This document shows, piece after piece, positions 9,616 to 18,035 of a stretch of DNA of 64,000 bases (position 1 is the stretch's first letter; each line of letters opens with the position of its first letter). A model generated the notes under the pieces. That model did no database searches. It was not told the origin of the DNA and saw only the letters and a list, made by a program, of their open reading frames with translations. This DNA is from Aquitalea aquatica (GTDB lineage: Bacteria; Pseudomonadota; Gammaproteobacteria; Burkholderiales; Chromobacteriaceae): the NCBI RefSeq assembly GCF_013911085.1, contig NZ_JACERN010000006.1:1-64000 (forward strand), given 5' to 3'. The translations under genes and the position numbers were made by a program.

Positions 9616-10671
9616 TCAATCCGTATTGCTGAAAGGCAGCATTACGGTAAAGCAGGTCTGGCCAGGGCGGGATTCGAATTCGATGCTGCCGCCATGCTGG
9701 TGCACATAGGCCTGGGCCAGTGTCAGCCCCAAACCGGTGCCTTCGGCGCGTCCGGTCACCAGCGGATAGAAAATGTGATCCCTGATTTCCTCCGGAATGC
9801 CGGGGCCGTTGTCGACAATCTGCAATTTTAATGCCAGCCCATGACGCTTGCGCGCCAGCGTCACCTGGCGGGCCACTCGGGTGCGCAAAATCACCTCACC
9901 ATTACCCTTCATGGCCTGGATGGCGTTCTTGACGATATTCAGCACCACCTGAATCAGCTGCTCCTTGTCCGCCACCATCTGCGGCAGGCTGGTGTCATAG
10001 TCGCGACGGATGGACAGCCCTTGTGGATACTCGGCCAGGGCAATGCTGCGCACCCGTTCCAGTACTTCGTGGATATTGATTTCGCTGCGCACATGGCGGC
10101 GGTGCGGAGCCAGCAGGCGGTCAACCAGAGACTGCAGGCGCAGTGCTTCTTCCTGGATGACTTCGGTGTATTCCTTCAGCTCCGGCCGGTCGGACAGCTC
10201 GTGTTCCAGCAGCTGTGCCGCACCGCGAATGCCGCCCAGCGGATTCTTGATTTCATGCGCCAGATTGCGGATCAGCTCGCGATTAGCCTGCTGTTGCAGC
10301 AATAGCCTCTCTTCGTTGGCGATTTTCAGCTGCTGGTCGAGTGGCCGTAATTCCACCAGTGCCAGCCGGCTTTCAGCATCGACCGGCGTCACCGAGAGGG
10401 CAATGTGCAGCGGCTGCTCACCATGCGGGGTGCGTAGTTCCAGATCGTGTTCGATATAGCCAGCGTTGTGCTGCAGGGCGGTGCTCAGCGCCTGGCGCAG
10501 GGCCGGGCTGTCCTGGAACAGCTCAAACAGCGTGTGGCGCAATAGCTCGCGCCGGCCGATGGCCAACAGGTTTTCACACGCGGGATTGGCGAATTCCAGT
10601 ACACCGTCGGCGGTCGTGATCAGGACCGGGGTGTCGAGTAATTCCAGGCCGGCAAAGCTGGGAGAGTTCAT
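9616..10671 (-). CDS. ntrB: nitrogen sensor histidine kinase/phosphatase NtrB (NR(II))
   Basis: Cytoplasmic sensor kinase that phosphorylates NtrC under nitrogen starvation and dephosphorylates it when bound to PII. The 351-residue protein has an N-terminal PAS domain (about 8-105), the dimerisation/phospho-acceptor segment with His139 in NLAHEIKNPLGG, and a C-terminal ATPase with the DNGPGIPEEI and GTGLGLTLAQ boxes. No membrane segments, as expected. It is followed by ntrC and preceded, across about 100 bases carrying an NtrC palindrome, by a DUF4124 gene and glnA. Confidence 0.96.
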   Translation of the reverse strand: MNSPSFAGLELLDTPVLITTADGVLEFANPACENLLAIGRRELLRHTLFELFQDSPALRQALSTALQHNAGYIEHDLELRTPHGEQPLHIALSVTPVDAESRLALVELRPLDQQLKIANEERLLLQQQANRELIRNLAHEIKNPLGGIRGAAQLLEHELSDRPELKEYTEVIQEEALRLQSLVDRLLAPHRRHVRSEINIHEVLERVRSIALAEYPQGLSIRRDYDTSLPQMVADKEQLIQVVLNIVKNAIQAMKGNGEVILRTRVARQVTLARKRHGLALKLQIVDNGPGIPEEIRDHIFYPLVTGRAEGTGLGLTLAQAYVHQHGGSIEFESRPGQTCFTVMLPFSNTD

Positions 10672-10764
10672 GGTGCTCCGGATCGAAGGGGGCTGTGCCT
10701 GGTGCTATTAGCAATAAGCACGCCAAGCCAGAGCACAGCGAATGCACGATTACGGAGTTAATTA

Positions 10765-10781
10765 TGCACCATTATTGTGCA
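10765..10781. promoter_or_regulatory. NtrC-type palindrome upstream of ntrB
   Basis: TGCACC-N5-TGTGCA-type sequence matching the NtrC box layout TGCAC-N7-GTGCA, 94 bases upstream of the ntrB start. It overlaps the last codons and stop of the DUF4124 gene (ends 10772). In enteric bacteria a similar operator controls glnL (ntrB) expression, so autoregulation of ntrBC is likely. Confidence 0.72.
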
Positions 10782-11257
10782 GATGATGTGGCCTGCCCCA
10801 ATTCGCGGCGTAGCGCATCCACATTCTTCTGCCGCTCGGTGACCGCGTCTTTCAGTTTCTGCACCCGGTCGAGGTATTTCTGGTAGTTACGGGTTTCATC
10901 GCCATTGCGGGTGGCGGCTCCGTCGGTGTAAGCCTTCTGGGCGTCAGCCAGTGCTTTTTGCTCATTGGCCAACTCGTTTTCCAGAATCTTGCGTCGGCCT
11001 TGATCGCGCTTGTTCTGGGTGCCGTTGTCGACATTGGGATAGCCATCCGGGGTGGAGGCAGGCTTGCCACCAGCGCTACTGGCGGGCTTGCTCTTGCTGC
11101 TGTTGCCATACGTGGACAAGGGAGCCAGATGCATGGGCTTGGCGCCCTTGATCGGCACATTGGTGAAGGTGACATTGCCATTGGCGTCTATGTATTTGTA
11201 CACCTCGGCCTGGGCGAGGCTGCAACTGAGCAGCAGACAAAAGGCAAGCGTTTTCAT
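10772..11257 (-). CDS. DUF4124-domain secreted protein between glnA and ntrB
   Basis: A 161-residue exported protein of unknown function. A typical signal peptide (MKTLAFCLLLSCSLAQA, cut near 17) is followed by the DUF4124 signature EVYKYIDANGNVTFTNVPI, a Ser/Lys/Pro-rich linker, and a C-terminal coiled coil (about 90-155) rich in Lys, Glu, Ala and Gln. The start is the Met directly before the signal peptide; a longer frame adds 65 unlikely residues. DUF4124 genes are often found between glnA and ntrB in betaproteobacteria, suggesting co-regulation with nitrogen status, but no role is established. It is separated from glnA by a terminator. Confidence 0.8.
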   Translation of the reverse strand: MKTLAFCLLLSCSLAQAEVYKYIDANGNVTFTNVPIKGAKPMHLAPLSTYGNSSKSKPASSAGGKPASTPDGYPNVDNGTQNKRDQGRRKILENELANEQKALADAQKAYTDGAATRNGDETRNYQKYLDRVQKLKDAVTERQKNVDALRRELGQATSSAQ

Positions 11258-11357
11258 GGGAGTCCGCATCAGCAAGAAAAACAGGATGGTAGTAGCGATA
11301 TGATAAGCAAAAGCCCGCCCCGCGTCACATCGGCCTGTCGTTGGGCTGGTCGGCATG

Positions 11358-11392
11358 AAAAAACCCGCAGGGCCATGAGCCGTGCGGGTTTT
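11358..11392 (-). terminator. Rho-independent terminator after glnA
   Basis: On the minus strand an 8-bp stem AACCCGCA / TGCGGGTT (11362-11369 with 11383-11390) is followed by a U-run ending at 11358. It lies between glnA and the DUF4124 gene, so glnA is mainly monocistronic or partly attenuated here. Confidence 0.85.
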
Positions 11393-11429
11393 GCCACAGC
11401 CGCCGGAAGGCTCCGGCGGTATCTGGTCA

Positions 11430-12848
11430 TTACAGCGAGTAGTACATCGCAAATTCTACCGGGTGGGTAGTCATGCGGGTCAGGTTCACTTCCTGCATCT
11501 TCAGTTCGATGTAGGCGTCGATCCACTCGTTGGAGAACACACCGCCACGGGTCAGGAAGTCGCGGTCTGCGTCCAGTGCTGCCAGGGCTTCGTCCAGGCT
11601 GGCGCATACGGTCGGGATCAGCTTGTCTTCTTCCGGCGGCAGGTCGTACAGGTTCTTGTCAGCCGCATCGCCCGGGTGGATCTTGTTCTGGATACCATCC
11701 AGACCAGCCATCAGCAGAGCGGAGAAGCACAGGTACGGGTTAGCCAGCGGATCCGGGAAGCGGGCTTCGATACGACGGCCCTTCGGATTGGCTACGTGCG
11801 GGATACGGATGGAAGCGGAACGGTTCTTGGCGGAGTAGGCCAGTTTCACCGGTGCTTCGTAATGCGGTACCAGACGCTTGTAGGAGTTGGTGCCCGGGTT
11901 GGTGATGGCGTTCAGTGCCTTGGCGTGCTTGATGATACCGCCGATGTAGTACAGGGCAGTTTCAGACAGGCCAGCGTAGCCGTCACCGGCAAACAGGTTT
12001 TTGCCGTCTTTCCAGATGGACTGGTGCACGTGCATGCCGGAGCCGTTGTCGCCAACGATGGGCTTGGGCATGAAGGTAGCGGTCTTGCCGTAGCTGTGTG
12101 CCACGTTCTGTACCACGTACTTCAGGATTTGGGTCCAGTCGGCACGCTGGGTCAGGGTGCTGAACTTGGTACCGATTTCCATCTGGCCGGCAGTGGCCAC
12201 TTCGTGGTGATGCACTTCAACCGGTACGCCCAGTTCTTCCAGCAGCAGCACCATGGCGGAGCGCAGGTCTTGTGCGGAGTCAACCGGCGGAACCGGGAAG
12301 TAACCACCCTTGACGCCCGGACGGTGACCGGTGTTGCCACCTTCGAATTCTTCAGCGGAGGCCCAGGCAGCTTCTTCGGACTTGATCTTCACGAAGCAGC
12401 CGGACATGTCGGTGCCCCAGGTGATGCTGTCGAAGACGAAGAATTCTGGTTCCGGGCCAAAGTAGGCGGTATCGCCCATGCCGGATGCCTTCAGGTAGGC
12501 TTCGGCGCGCTTGGCGATGGAGCGCGGATCGCGGTCGTAACCCTTGCCGTCGGCCGGGTCGATCACGTCACACGACATGAATACGGTAGCTTCGTCGAAG
12601 AAGGGGTCAATCTTGGCGGTAGCCGGGTCAGCCATCAGCAGCATGTCGGAGGCCTGAATGCCTTTCCAGCCAGCGATGGAGGAGCCGTCGAAAGCGTGGC
12701 CGCGCTCGAACCATTCGTCAGCATCTTCCAGCAGAACGTGTGCCGGGATGGTAACGTGTTGTTCTTTACCACGGGTATCAGTAAAGCGCAGGTCTACGAA
12801 CTTGACGTCGTTTTCTTGAATCAGCTTGACTACGTCTGCAACCGCCAT
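11430..12848 (-). CDS. glnA: glutamine synthetase, type I (adenylylated)
   Basis: ATP-dependent ligation of ammonia to glutamate. The 472-residue length is that of the GSI-beta class, and Tyr401 in NLYDLPPEE is the adenylylation site, so activity is probably controlled by GlnE. Other family boxes are visible: [12 protein letters not shown] near 56, [14 protein letters not shown] near 210 and the ATP-binding [14 protein letters not shown] near 264. Start [10 protein letters not shown] is preceded by a TAGGAGA ribosome-binding site; the 12-residue upstream extension is discarded. Upstream lie a sigma-54 promoter and two NtrC-type boxes. Confidence 0.98.
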   Translation of the reverse strand: MAVADVVKLIQENDVKFVDLRFTDTRGKEQHVTIPAHVLLEDADEWFERGHAFDGSSIAGWKGIQASDMLLMADPATAKIDPFFDEATVFMSCDVIDPADGKGYDRDPRSIAKRAEAYLKASGMGDTAYFGPEPEFFVFDSITWGTDMSGCFVKIKSEEAAWASAEEFEGGNTGHRPGVKGGYFPVPPVDSAQDLRSAMVLLLEELGVPVEVHHHEVATAGQMEIGTKFSTLTQRADWTQILKYVVQNVAHSYGKTATFMPKPIVGDNGSGMHVHQSIWKDGKNLFAGDGYAGLSETALYYIGGIIKHAKALNAITNPGTNSYKRLVPHYEAPVKLAYSAKNRSASIRIPHVANPKGRRIEARFPDPLANPYLCFSALLMAGLDGIQNKIHPGDAADKNLYDLPPEEDKLIPTVCASLDEALAALDADRDFLTRGGVFSNEWIDAYIELKMQEVNLTRMTTHPVEFAMYYSL

Positions 12849-12918
12849 GAATGTTCTCCTAAAGGCAACGTGCATCGAAAGCAATATTGCTTGATAAAGA
12901 TGGTACGCCTCACTGGAA

Positions 12919-12933
12919 GCATGAAGCGTGCCA
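12919..12933 (-). promoter_or_regulatory. sigma-54 promoter of glnA
   Basis: On the minus strand TGGCAC-N5-ATGC: the -24 element is perfect and GG and GC are spaced as in sigma-54 promoters; the -12 box differs from TTGC in one base. Predicted transcription start near 12907, about 60 bases before the glnA ATG. Confidence 0.8.
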
Positions 12934-12995
12934 GGGTACGAACACTAATGTAATCATTGTGTCACAGGGCTTGGTACACGGCTAGTTGTTATGAA

Positions 12996-13012
12996 TGCAC
13001 CAAAATAATGCA
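12996..13012. promoter_or_regulatory. NtrC enhancer site 1 (glnA)
   Basis: TGCACC-N5-AATGCA, a 17-bp near-palindrome of the NtrC type, centred about 97 bases upstream of the predicted sigma-54 start. Confidence 0.75.
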
Positions 13013-13026
13013 GCTCGTGGTGCGTT

Positions 13027-13043
13027 TGCACTATATTTGTGCA
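13027..13043. promoter_or_regulatory. NtrC enhancer site 2 (glnA)
   Basis: TGCAC-N7-GTGCA, perfectly symmetric arms. Its centre is 31 bp from that of the neighbouring site, three helical turns, as for the paired strong NtrC sites of enterobacterial glnA. Confidence 0.82.
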
Positions 13044-13113
13044 CCCAGTCGTGCGTGATGACTGCAGCCCTGCCGGCATCGTGGCATGAACCTATTACAA
13101 AGAGAGGAAAGCA

Positions 13114-13566
13114 ATGGACCAGACTGATTTGATCCTGCAAACGGCCGCAGAACGCGCGGCTGCCCTGCAACTGTCGTATCAGGGCGCGCTGACTCCGCCC
13201 GAGGCATATTATCTGGCCCAGCATCTGCCTGGTACCGTGTTGGTGGATGTGCGCAGTGCGGCCGAATGGCAGTTTGTCGGCGTGGTGCCCGGTGCCTTGC
13301 GCATCGAGCTGCGCAGCTTTCCCGGCATGCAGGTTAATGCGCAATTTACCGAGCAATTGCAAGGCGCCGTCGATAAGCAGGCTGTGTTGTTGCTGATGTG
13401 TCGTAGTGGTGTGCGCTCACACGAGGCGGCTACGCAAGCCCGTGCTGCTGGTTACACCCGGGTTTACAACGTACTGGAAGGTTTCGAGGGCGACAAGGAC
13501 GAGCACGAGCATCGTGGCCAGCTGACTGGCTGGAAGGCGCATGGCCTGCCCTGGGTGCAGGGCTGA
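13114..13566 (+). CDS. rhodanese-like domain protein
   Basis: A single-domain rhodanese of 150 residues. The catalytic loop MCRSGVRS carries the active Cys96, and the CH2A-like segment LVDVRSAAEW lies near 43-52. Such proteins carry sulfane sulfur or act in sulfur relay and stress responses; the exact partner is unknown. An AGAGAGG ribosome-binding site precedes the ATG. It is divergent from glnA, so the NtrC/sigma-54 region also forms its upstream DNA, but regulation by NtrC is not evident. Confidence 0.85.
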   Translation: MDQTDLILQTAAERAAALQLSYQGALTPPEAYYLAQHLPGTVLVDVRSAAEWQFVGVVPGALRIELRSFPGMQVNAQFTEQLQGAVDKQAVLLLMCRSGVRSHEAATQARAAGYTRVYNVLEGFEGDKDEHEHRGQLTGWKAHGLPWVQG

Positions 13567-13692
13567 GCACGACCTTATTGTTTGGACAGGGGTATTGACC
13601 GGTTGATGTTTATGACGTTACACGGCAAAGTGCTACCTCAGCAGATGAACCGCACGACGCGGAAGCACCACAGGAATCCAAGAAAGCTGATC

Positions 13693-14514
13693 ATGATCAA
13701 CCGTTACGCCGTCATCGGTAACCCCGTTTCCCATAGCCAGTCGCCGTTTATCCACAATGAATTTGCCAATGCCACTGGTGAAACCATCCAGTACGAAAAG
13801 CTGTTTGCCGAGCTGGGCAAGTTCAACGAAGTGGTCAGTGAGTTTGTCCGTGCCGGCGGTCTGGGGCTGAATGTCACCTTGCCGTTCAAAGGCGATGCCT
13901 ACCGCTTTGCTCAGGAAGTTACCGAGCGGGCACGCGCTGCCGAGGCCGTGAATACCCTGACTTTCCGTGATGGCAAAGTGTTTGGCGACAATACCGACGG
14001 TGTTGGGCTGGTGCGCGACATCGTGGAAAACCTGGACTTCCCCATGGCGGGCAAGAGCATCCTGATCCTGGGGGCCGGTGGTGCCGTGCGTGGTGTGCTG
14101 GAACCGATTCTGGAGCAGAAGCCAGCCCGAGTGACCATTGCCAATCGTACCCTGATCAAGGCCGAATCGATTGCCCATCATTTTTCCCCCTGGGGCGAAG
14201 TGGTGGCCAGCGGCTACGAGGCGCTGGAAGGCAAAACCTTCGACATCATCATCAATGGCACCTCGACCAGCCTGCACAACGAAATTCCGCCCCTACCGGC
14301 CAATATTTTCACTGCGCGCACCCTGGCCTACGACATGGTGTACAGCAAGGGTCTGACGCCTTTCCTCAAGCGTGCCCAGAGCGAAAATGCCGGCATGCTG
14401 GCCGATGGCTTGGGCATGCTGGTGGAACAGGCTGCCGAGTCCTTCCATATCTGGCGCGGTGTACAGCCGGATACCCGCAAGGTCACCAATATGTTGAGGG
14501 AAGTGCTGGCCTGA
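13693..14514 (+). CDS. aroE: shikimate dehydrogenase AroE
   Basis: NADPH-dependent reduction of 3-dehydroshikimate to shikimate in the aromatic amino acid pathway. The 273-residue protein starts MINRYAVIGNPVSHSQSPFIH, giving the substrate-binding Ser pair, with the catalytic Lys in NVTLPFKGDA and the NADP loop GAGGAVRGVL. The open frame extends 37 residues upstream to 13582, but those residues are unlike AroE; the ribosome-binding site at the chosen ATG is weak (AAGAAAGC). mtgA follows 4 bases later, so the two are co-transcribed. Confidence 0.96.
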   Translation: MINRYAVIGNPVSHSQSPFIHNEFANATGETIQYEKLFAELGKFNEVVSEFVRAGGLGLNVTLPFKGDAYRFAQEVTERARAAEAVNTLTFRDGKVFGDNTDGVGLVRDIVENLDFPMAGKSILILGAGGAVRGVLEPILEQKPARVTIANRTLIKAESIAHHFSPWGEVVASGYEALEGKTFDIIINGTSTSLHNEIPPLPANIFTARTLAYDMVYSKGLTPFLKRAQSENAGMLADGLGMLVEQAAESFHIWRGVQPDTRKVTNMLREVLA

Positions 14515-14518
14515 TCCA

Positions 14519-15202
14519 ATGCGTCTCTTTCTGAAAATTATGGCGGTCCTGGTGGCCGCCATTGTGTTGTACAACCTGTGGATTCTGGCGCACGTGGTGT
14601 ACTGGCGGAACCATAATCCTGAAGCCAGTGCCTTCATGAACGAACAGCTGGCCAAGCTGCAGGAGGATGACCCTAATGCCGAGTTGCGGCAGAAATGGGT
14701 TGCCTATGGTCAGATTTCGCCCAATCTCAAGCGGGCGCTGATTGCTGCTGAAGACGCCAAGTTTGCCGACCATGAAGGTTTCGACTGGGATGGCATTGAG
14801 GCGGCCTTCGAGAAAAACCTGAAACAGGGCCATATCGTTGCCGGCGGTTCCACCATCAGCCAGCAACTGGCGAAGAACCTGTTCCTGTCCAGCAAGAAAA
14901 CGCCTTGGCGCAAGCTGGAGGAAGCGGTGATCACCGTCATGCTGGAGAACGTTCTCGACAAGCGGCGTATTTTCGAGATCTATCTGAACGTGATCGAGTG
15001 GGGTAATGGTGTCTTTGGTGCCGAAGCTGCGGCCCGTTATTACTTCCACACCAGTGCCGCGCGCCTGTCTGCCGGCCAGGCAGCAAAGCTGGCTGCCATG
15101 GTGCCCAATCCGCGCTACTACGACGAGCATCGTGGTGCGCCCGGCCTGGCGCGAAAAACCCGCATCATCCAGCGGCGCATGCAGTACGCCGACCTGCCTT
15201 AA
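14519..15202 (+). CDS. mtgA: monofunctional peptidoglycan glycosyltransferase MtgA
   Basis: Inner-membrane enzyme that polymerises lipid II into glycan strands (family GT51 without a transpeptidase domain). The 227-residue protein has one N-terminal membrane anchor (about 7-27) and the catalytic box AAEDAKFADHEGFDW (77-91, Glu78 as the probable catalytic base), followed by GGSTISQQLAKNLFL and RRIFEIYLNVIEWG, all GT51 motifs. It starts 4 bases after aroE, the common betaproteobacterial arrangement. Confidence 0.95.
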   Translation: MRLFLKIMAVLVAAIVLYNLWILAHVVYWRNHNPEASAFMNEQLAKLQEDDPNAELRQKWVAYGQISPNLKRALIAAEDAKFADHEGFDWDGIEAAFEKNLKQGHIVAGGSTISQQLAKNLFLSSKKTPWRKLEEAVITVMLENVLDKRRIFEIYLNVIEWGNGVFGAEAAARYYFHTSAARLSAGQAAKLAAMVPNPRYYDEHRGAPGLARKTRIIQRRMQYADLP

Positions 15203-15419
15203 GCCATGGCACGGCATATCTCCCCGGCTGGAAGGCCGGGGAATGCTCGTGTTACAATTCCCGCCTTGTTTATCCGTTCTGCCGCGCTGTAAAGCGCGGT
15301 ATTGCACATGGACTTACCCAGTTACCCCATAGCCGCTGGCTACCCCCTTTCCCGTAGTTGATTCCCGCCGTTCCGACTGTGCTGCCCAGCTTCTGTCGCC
15401 CCGGCGGAAGGAGTTGTGC
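15203..15419 (+). promoter_or_regulatory. mgtE promoter and structured 5' leader
   Basis: Between mtgA and mgtE. A hairpin (CCCCGG at 15222-15227 with CCGGGG at 15236-15241) may end mtgA transcription. An extended -10 element TG-T-TACAAT lies at 15250-15258, predicting a start near 15265 and a leader of about 155 bases. That leader contains a further hairpin (CCGCGC 15282-15287 with GCGCGG 15294-15299). I do not recognise a known Mg2+ riboswitch consensus in it. Confidence 0.5.
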
Positions 15420-16820
15420 TTGACGGTTGTCGAAAAAAAACAAACTGCTGAACGATTGAGCGAAAGCCTGGCCGAGGTACAACGGCTGATTGAGCTGCAT
15501 CACGAGCGCGATGAGCGTGCGGCTGCCGCTAATGTGCTGCAAGAGCTGGAGCAAAGGCTGCAAAGCCTGCACCCGGCGGATATTGCCTACATCCTGGAAG
15601 CCTTGCCGCTGGACGAGCGCTTGCTGGTGTGGGAACGCGTCAAGTCACAACAGGATGGTGACATCCTGCTGGAAGTTTCCGATGCGGTGCGCGAAACCCT
15701 GATCGAATCCATGGAGCCGGACGAACTGGTTGCGGCCGCGCGTCAGCTGGATACCGATGAGTTGGCTGACCTCGCTGGCGACCTGCCGCGTCAGGTGGTC
15801 TACGAAGTGATGGGGGAGCTGGATGAAGCCGAGCGCGAACAGTTGCAATCGGCCCTGTCCTATCCGGAGGGCAGCATCGGCGCGCTGATGGACTTCGAGC
15901 TGGTGAAAATCCGGGCCGATGTCAGTTGCGAAGTGGTATTGCGCTATCTGCGGCGCTTCGATGAGCTGCCACATCAGACCGACAAGATTTTCGTACTGGA
16001 TGCCCAAGAAGTGCTGTGTGGTGTACTGCCTTTGCGCAGCCTGCTGGTAGCTGACCCGGAACAAATGGTGTCCGAAGTCATGGCGACCGAGGTCGTGTCC
16101 TTTCAGCCGGAAGACGAAGCGCGCGATGCTGCACTGGCTTTCGAGCGCTACGATCTGGTATCGGCCCCGGTGGTCGACGAGCGTGGTGCGCTGATTGGCC
16201 GGCTCACCGTGGATGAAATGGTCGACGTCATGCGCGAGGAGTCAGACAGCGAAGTGCTGAATCTGGCGGGCCTCAAGGAAGAAGAAGACCTGTTCGCCCC
16301 GGTGGTGGATTCGGTAAAGAATCGCTGGTCATGGCTGGCCATCAATTTGTGCACTGCCTTTGTCGCTTCGCGGGTAATCGGTGCGTTTGAACATTCCATC
16401 AACCAGTTGGTGGCGCTGGCGGCTCTGATGCCTATTGTGGCCGGTATCGGTGGCAATTCGGGCAACCAGACCATCACCATGATTGTGCGGGCGCTGGCCA
16501 TGGGGCAGATGCAGATCGGCCAGGCCTGGCGGCTGTGGCGCAAGGAGCTGGGTGTCAGCATTATCAATGGTCTGGTCTGGGGTGGTGCCATTGGCCTGAT
16601 TGCCTGGGCCCTGTATGGACGACTATCGCTGGGGCTGGTCATGCTGGCAGCCATGACGCTCAATCTGATGTTGGCAGCCACCATGGGCGTGCTGATTCCT
16701 TCGCTGATGCAAAAACTGGGGCGTGACCCGGCGCTGGGTTCCAGCGTGCTGATCACCGCCTGTACCGACTCTGGTGGTTTCTTCATCTTTCTCGGCCTGG
16801 CCACTCTTTTCCTGCTCTAG
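15420..16820 (+). CDS. mgtE: magnesium transporter MgtE (TTG start)
   Basis: Mg2+ channel of the inner membrane. The 466-residue protein has an N-terminal helical MgtE_N domain (about 35-130) with acidic residues, two CBS domains (about 140-260) that sense cytoplasmic Mg2+, and a C-terminal channel with five membrane helices starting near 300 (NRWSWLAINLCTAF). The motif GGNSGNQTITMIVRALA near 345-361 is the pore region. No ATG is usable: the TTG at 15420 is placed exactly 6 bases after AAGGAG, whereas the TTG at 15414 abuts the ribosome-binding site. A long leader precedes it. Confidence 0.92.
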   Translation: MTVVEKKQTAERLSESLAEVQRLIELHHERDERAAAANVLQELEQRLQSLHPADIAYILEALPLDERLLVWERVKSQQDGDILLEVSDAVRETLIESMEPDELVAAARQLDTDELADLAGDLPRQVVYEVMGELDEAEREQLQSALSYPEGSIGALMDFELVKIRADVSCEVVLRYLRRFDELPHQTDKIFVLDAQEVLCGVLPLRSLLVADPEQMVSEVMATEVVSFQPEDEARDAALAFERYDLVSAPVVDERGALIGRLTVDEMVDVMREESDSEVLNLAGLKEEEDLFAPVVDSVKNRWSWLAINLCTAFVASRVIGAFEHSINQLVALAALMPIVAGIGGNSGNQTITMIVRALAMGQMQIGQAWRLWRKELGVSIINGLVWGGAIGLIAWALYGRLSLGLVMLAAMTLNLMLAATMGVLIPSLMQKLGRDPALGSSVLITACTDSGGFFIFLGLATLFLL

Positions 16821-16822
16821 AC

Positions 16823-17644
16823 ATGCTGACACTGCAACAGGCGCTGCGACGCCATCCCTTGCCCCGGCTGGAAGCGCGCATGCTGCTGCAGCATGTGCGT
16901 CCTGGTTTGACCCATGCCCGGTTGATTGCTGATCCCGATCTGCTGTTGAGCGAAGCGGAAACCAGCCAGTTCGAGCAACTGGCTCTGCGCCGGCTGCAGG
17001 GTGAGCCCATGGCCTATCTACTGGGCGAACGCGAGTTCTATGGCCGCAACTTTCGGGTCAGCCCGGCGGTGTTGATTCCCCGCCCGGAAACCGAACATCT
17101 GGTCGAGGCTGCATTAGAACGGCTGGGGCAGGCACCGGCGCAAGTGGTTGATTTGGGCTGTGGCAGCGGGGCCATTGCCATTACGCTGGCGCTGGAAGCA
17201 GCGGCCTGGGTGGTGTCGGCAGTGGATCTGTCACCGGATGCCTTACAAGTCGCCATGGGCAATGCACAGCAGTTGGGCGCAAGTGTTCGTTTTCAGCAGG
17301 GCAGCTGGTATCAGCCACTGGGTGAGTTGGCTGGCTTTGATTTGATTGTTTCCAATCCGCCATATATCGAACAGCACGACCATCATCTCGCCGAAGGTGA
17401 TGTGCGCTTTGAGCCACGCATGGCACTGACCGATGAGCATGACGGTCTGAGTTGCCTACGCGAGATCATTGCTGGCGCGCCGGCACGCTTGAAAGCCGGA
17501 GGCTGGCTGATGCTGGAGCATGGTTTCGATCAGGGAGACGTCGTGCGCCAGTTGCTGCGCTCTGCCGGCTTGCAGAATGTGGCGACCCTGCCGGACCTTG
17601 CCGGGCTGGACCGGGTAAGCATAGGGCAGATGGCGGATAACTGA
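16823..17644 (+). CDS. prmC: release factor glutamine methyltransferase PrmC
   Basis: Methylates the Gln of the GGQ motif in peptide chain release factors 1 and 2. The 273-residue protein has an N-terminal helical domain, a SAM-binding loop DLGCGSG at 110-116 and the catalytic NPPY motif at 178-181. It begins two bases after the mgtE stop, so it is probably translated from the mgtE mRNA. In many bacteria prmC follows prfA; here it does not. Confidence 0.94.
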   Translation: MLTLQQALRRHPLPRLEARMLLQHVRPGLTHARLIADPDLLLSEAETSQFEQLALRRLQGEPMAYLLGEREFYGRNFRVSPAVLIPRPETEHLVEAALERLGQAPAQVVDLGCGSGAIAITLALEAAAWVVSAVDLSPDALQVAMGNAQQLGASVRFQQGSWYQPLGELAGFDLIVSNPPYIEQHDHHLAEGDVRFEPRMALTDEHDGLSCLREIIAGAPARLKAGGWLMLEHGFDQGDVVRQLLRSAGLQNVATLPDLAGLDRVSIGQMADN

Positions 17645-18035
17645 GCCGTGATTTGCTCTTTGTTGCTGTATTGCGCGGGTGTGCTGCGAATCGGCTGTTT
17701 GTCGGTGAATCATTCGTGCTTGCTTGCCTTGCATCAAGGGGATGGTTTGATTACAACGGCATGCTGGCGCCTGCGCTATTCCTGAGGGATTGTCTGCAGG
17801 TGTAGATAGCTGGATGGTGAGGTCAGTCAATGTGGGGACGGCGTGTGGCCTGTCTGCTAGGGCAGGCTGTGCGATATCTCTGTATTGGGCGTCCGGACCA
17901 GAGCGGCATACCAGCTAGCACTCTTCGGTGAGTGCTAGCTTGAAATGAAAACAGGCGTAGCCCTTGTCCCGTGAACGGGACTCAAGCTGCGCCTATTTGA
18001 GCACAGACAGACCGGCATATGCCGGTCGTCATGGC
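17645..18035. other. Intergenic region between convergent prmC and slyD with palindromes
   Basis: About 390 bases without a supported gene. It holds three strong inverted repeats: 17913-17923 with 17930-17940 (11-bp perfect arms, 6-base loop; arms TAGCACTC and GAGTGCTA), a GTCCCGT/ACGGGAC hairpin near 17968-17983, and an 18-base perfect palindrome at 18010-18027 just past the slyD stop. None has a proper U-run, so they are weak terminator candidates at most. The remaining 270 bases show nothing I can name. Confidence 0.5.

Noticed and set aside
11382-12953. 523-codon open frame on the plus strand
   Set aside because: Antisense to glnA, with no recognisable domain; glnA is certain.
15250-15258. 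Known M-box or other named Mg2+ riboswitch before mgtE
   Set aside because: I could not find the conserved core of the known Mg2+ riboswitch classes, so only an unnamed leader is reported.
17913-17940. Possible CIRCE (HrcA) operator
   Set aside because: Spacer is 6 rather than 9 bases and it lies between the 3' ends of two convergent genes, not upstream of a chaperone gene. Kept only as a finding to check.
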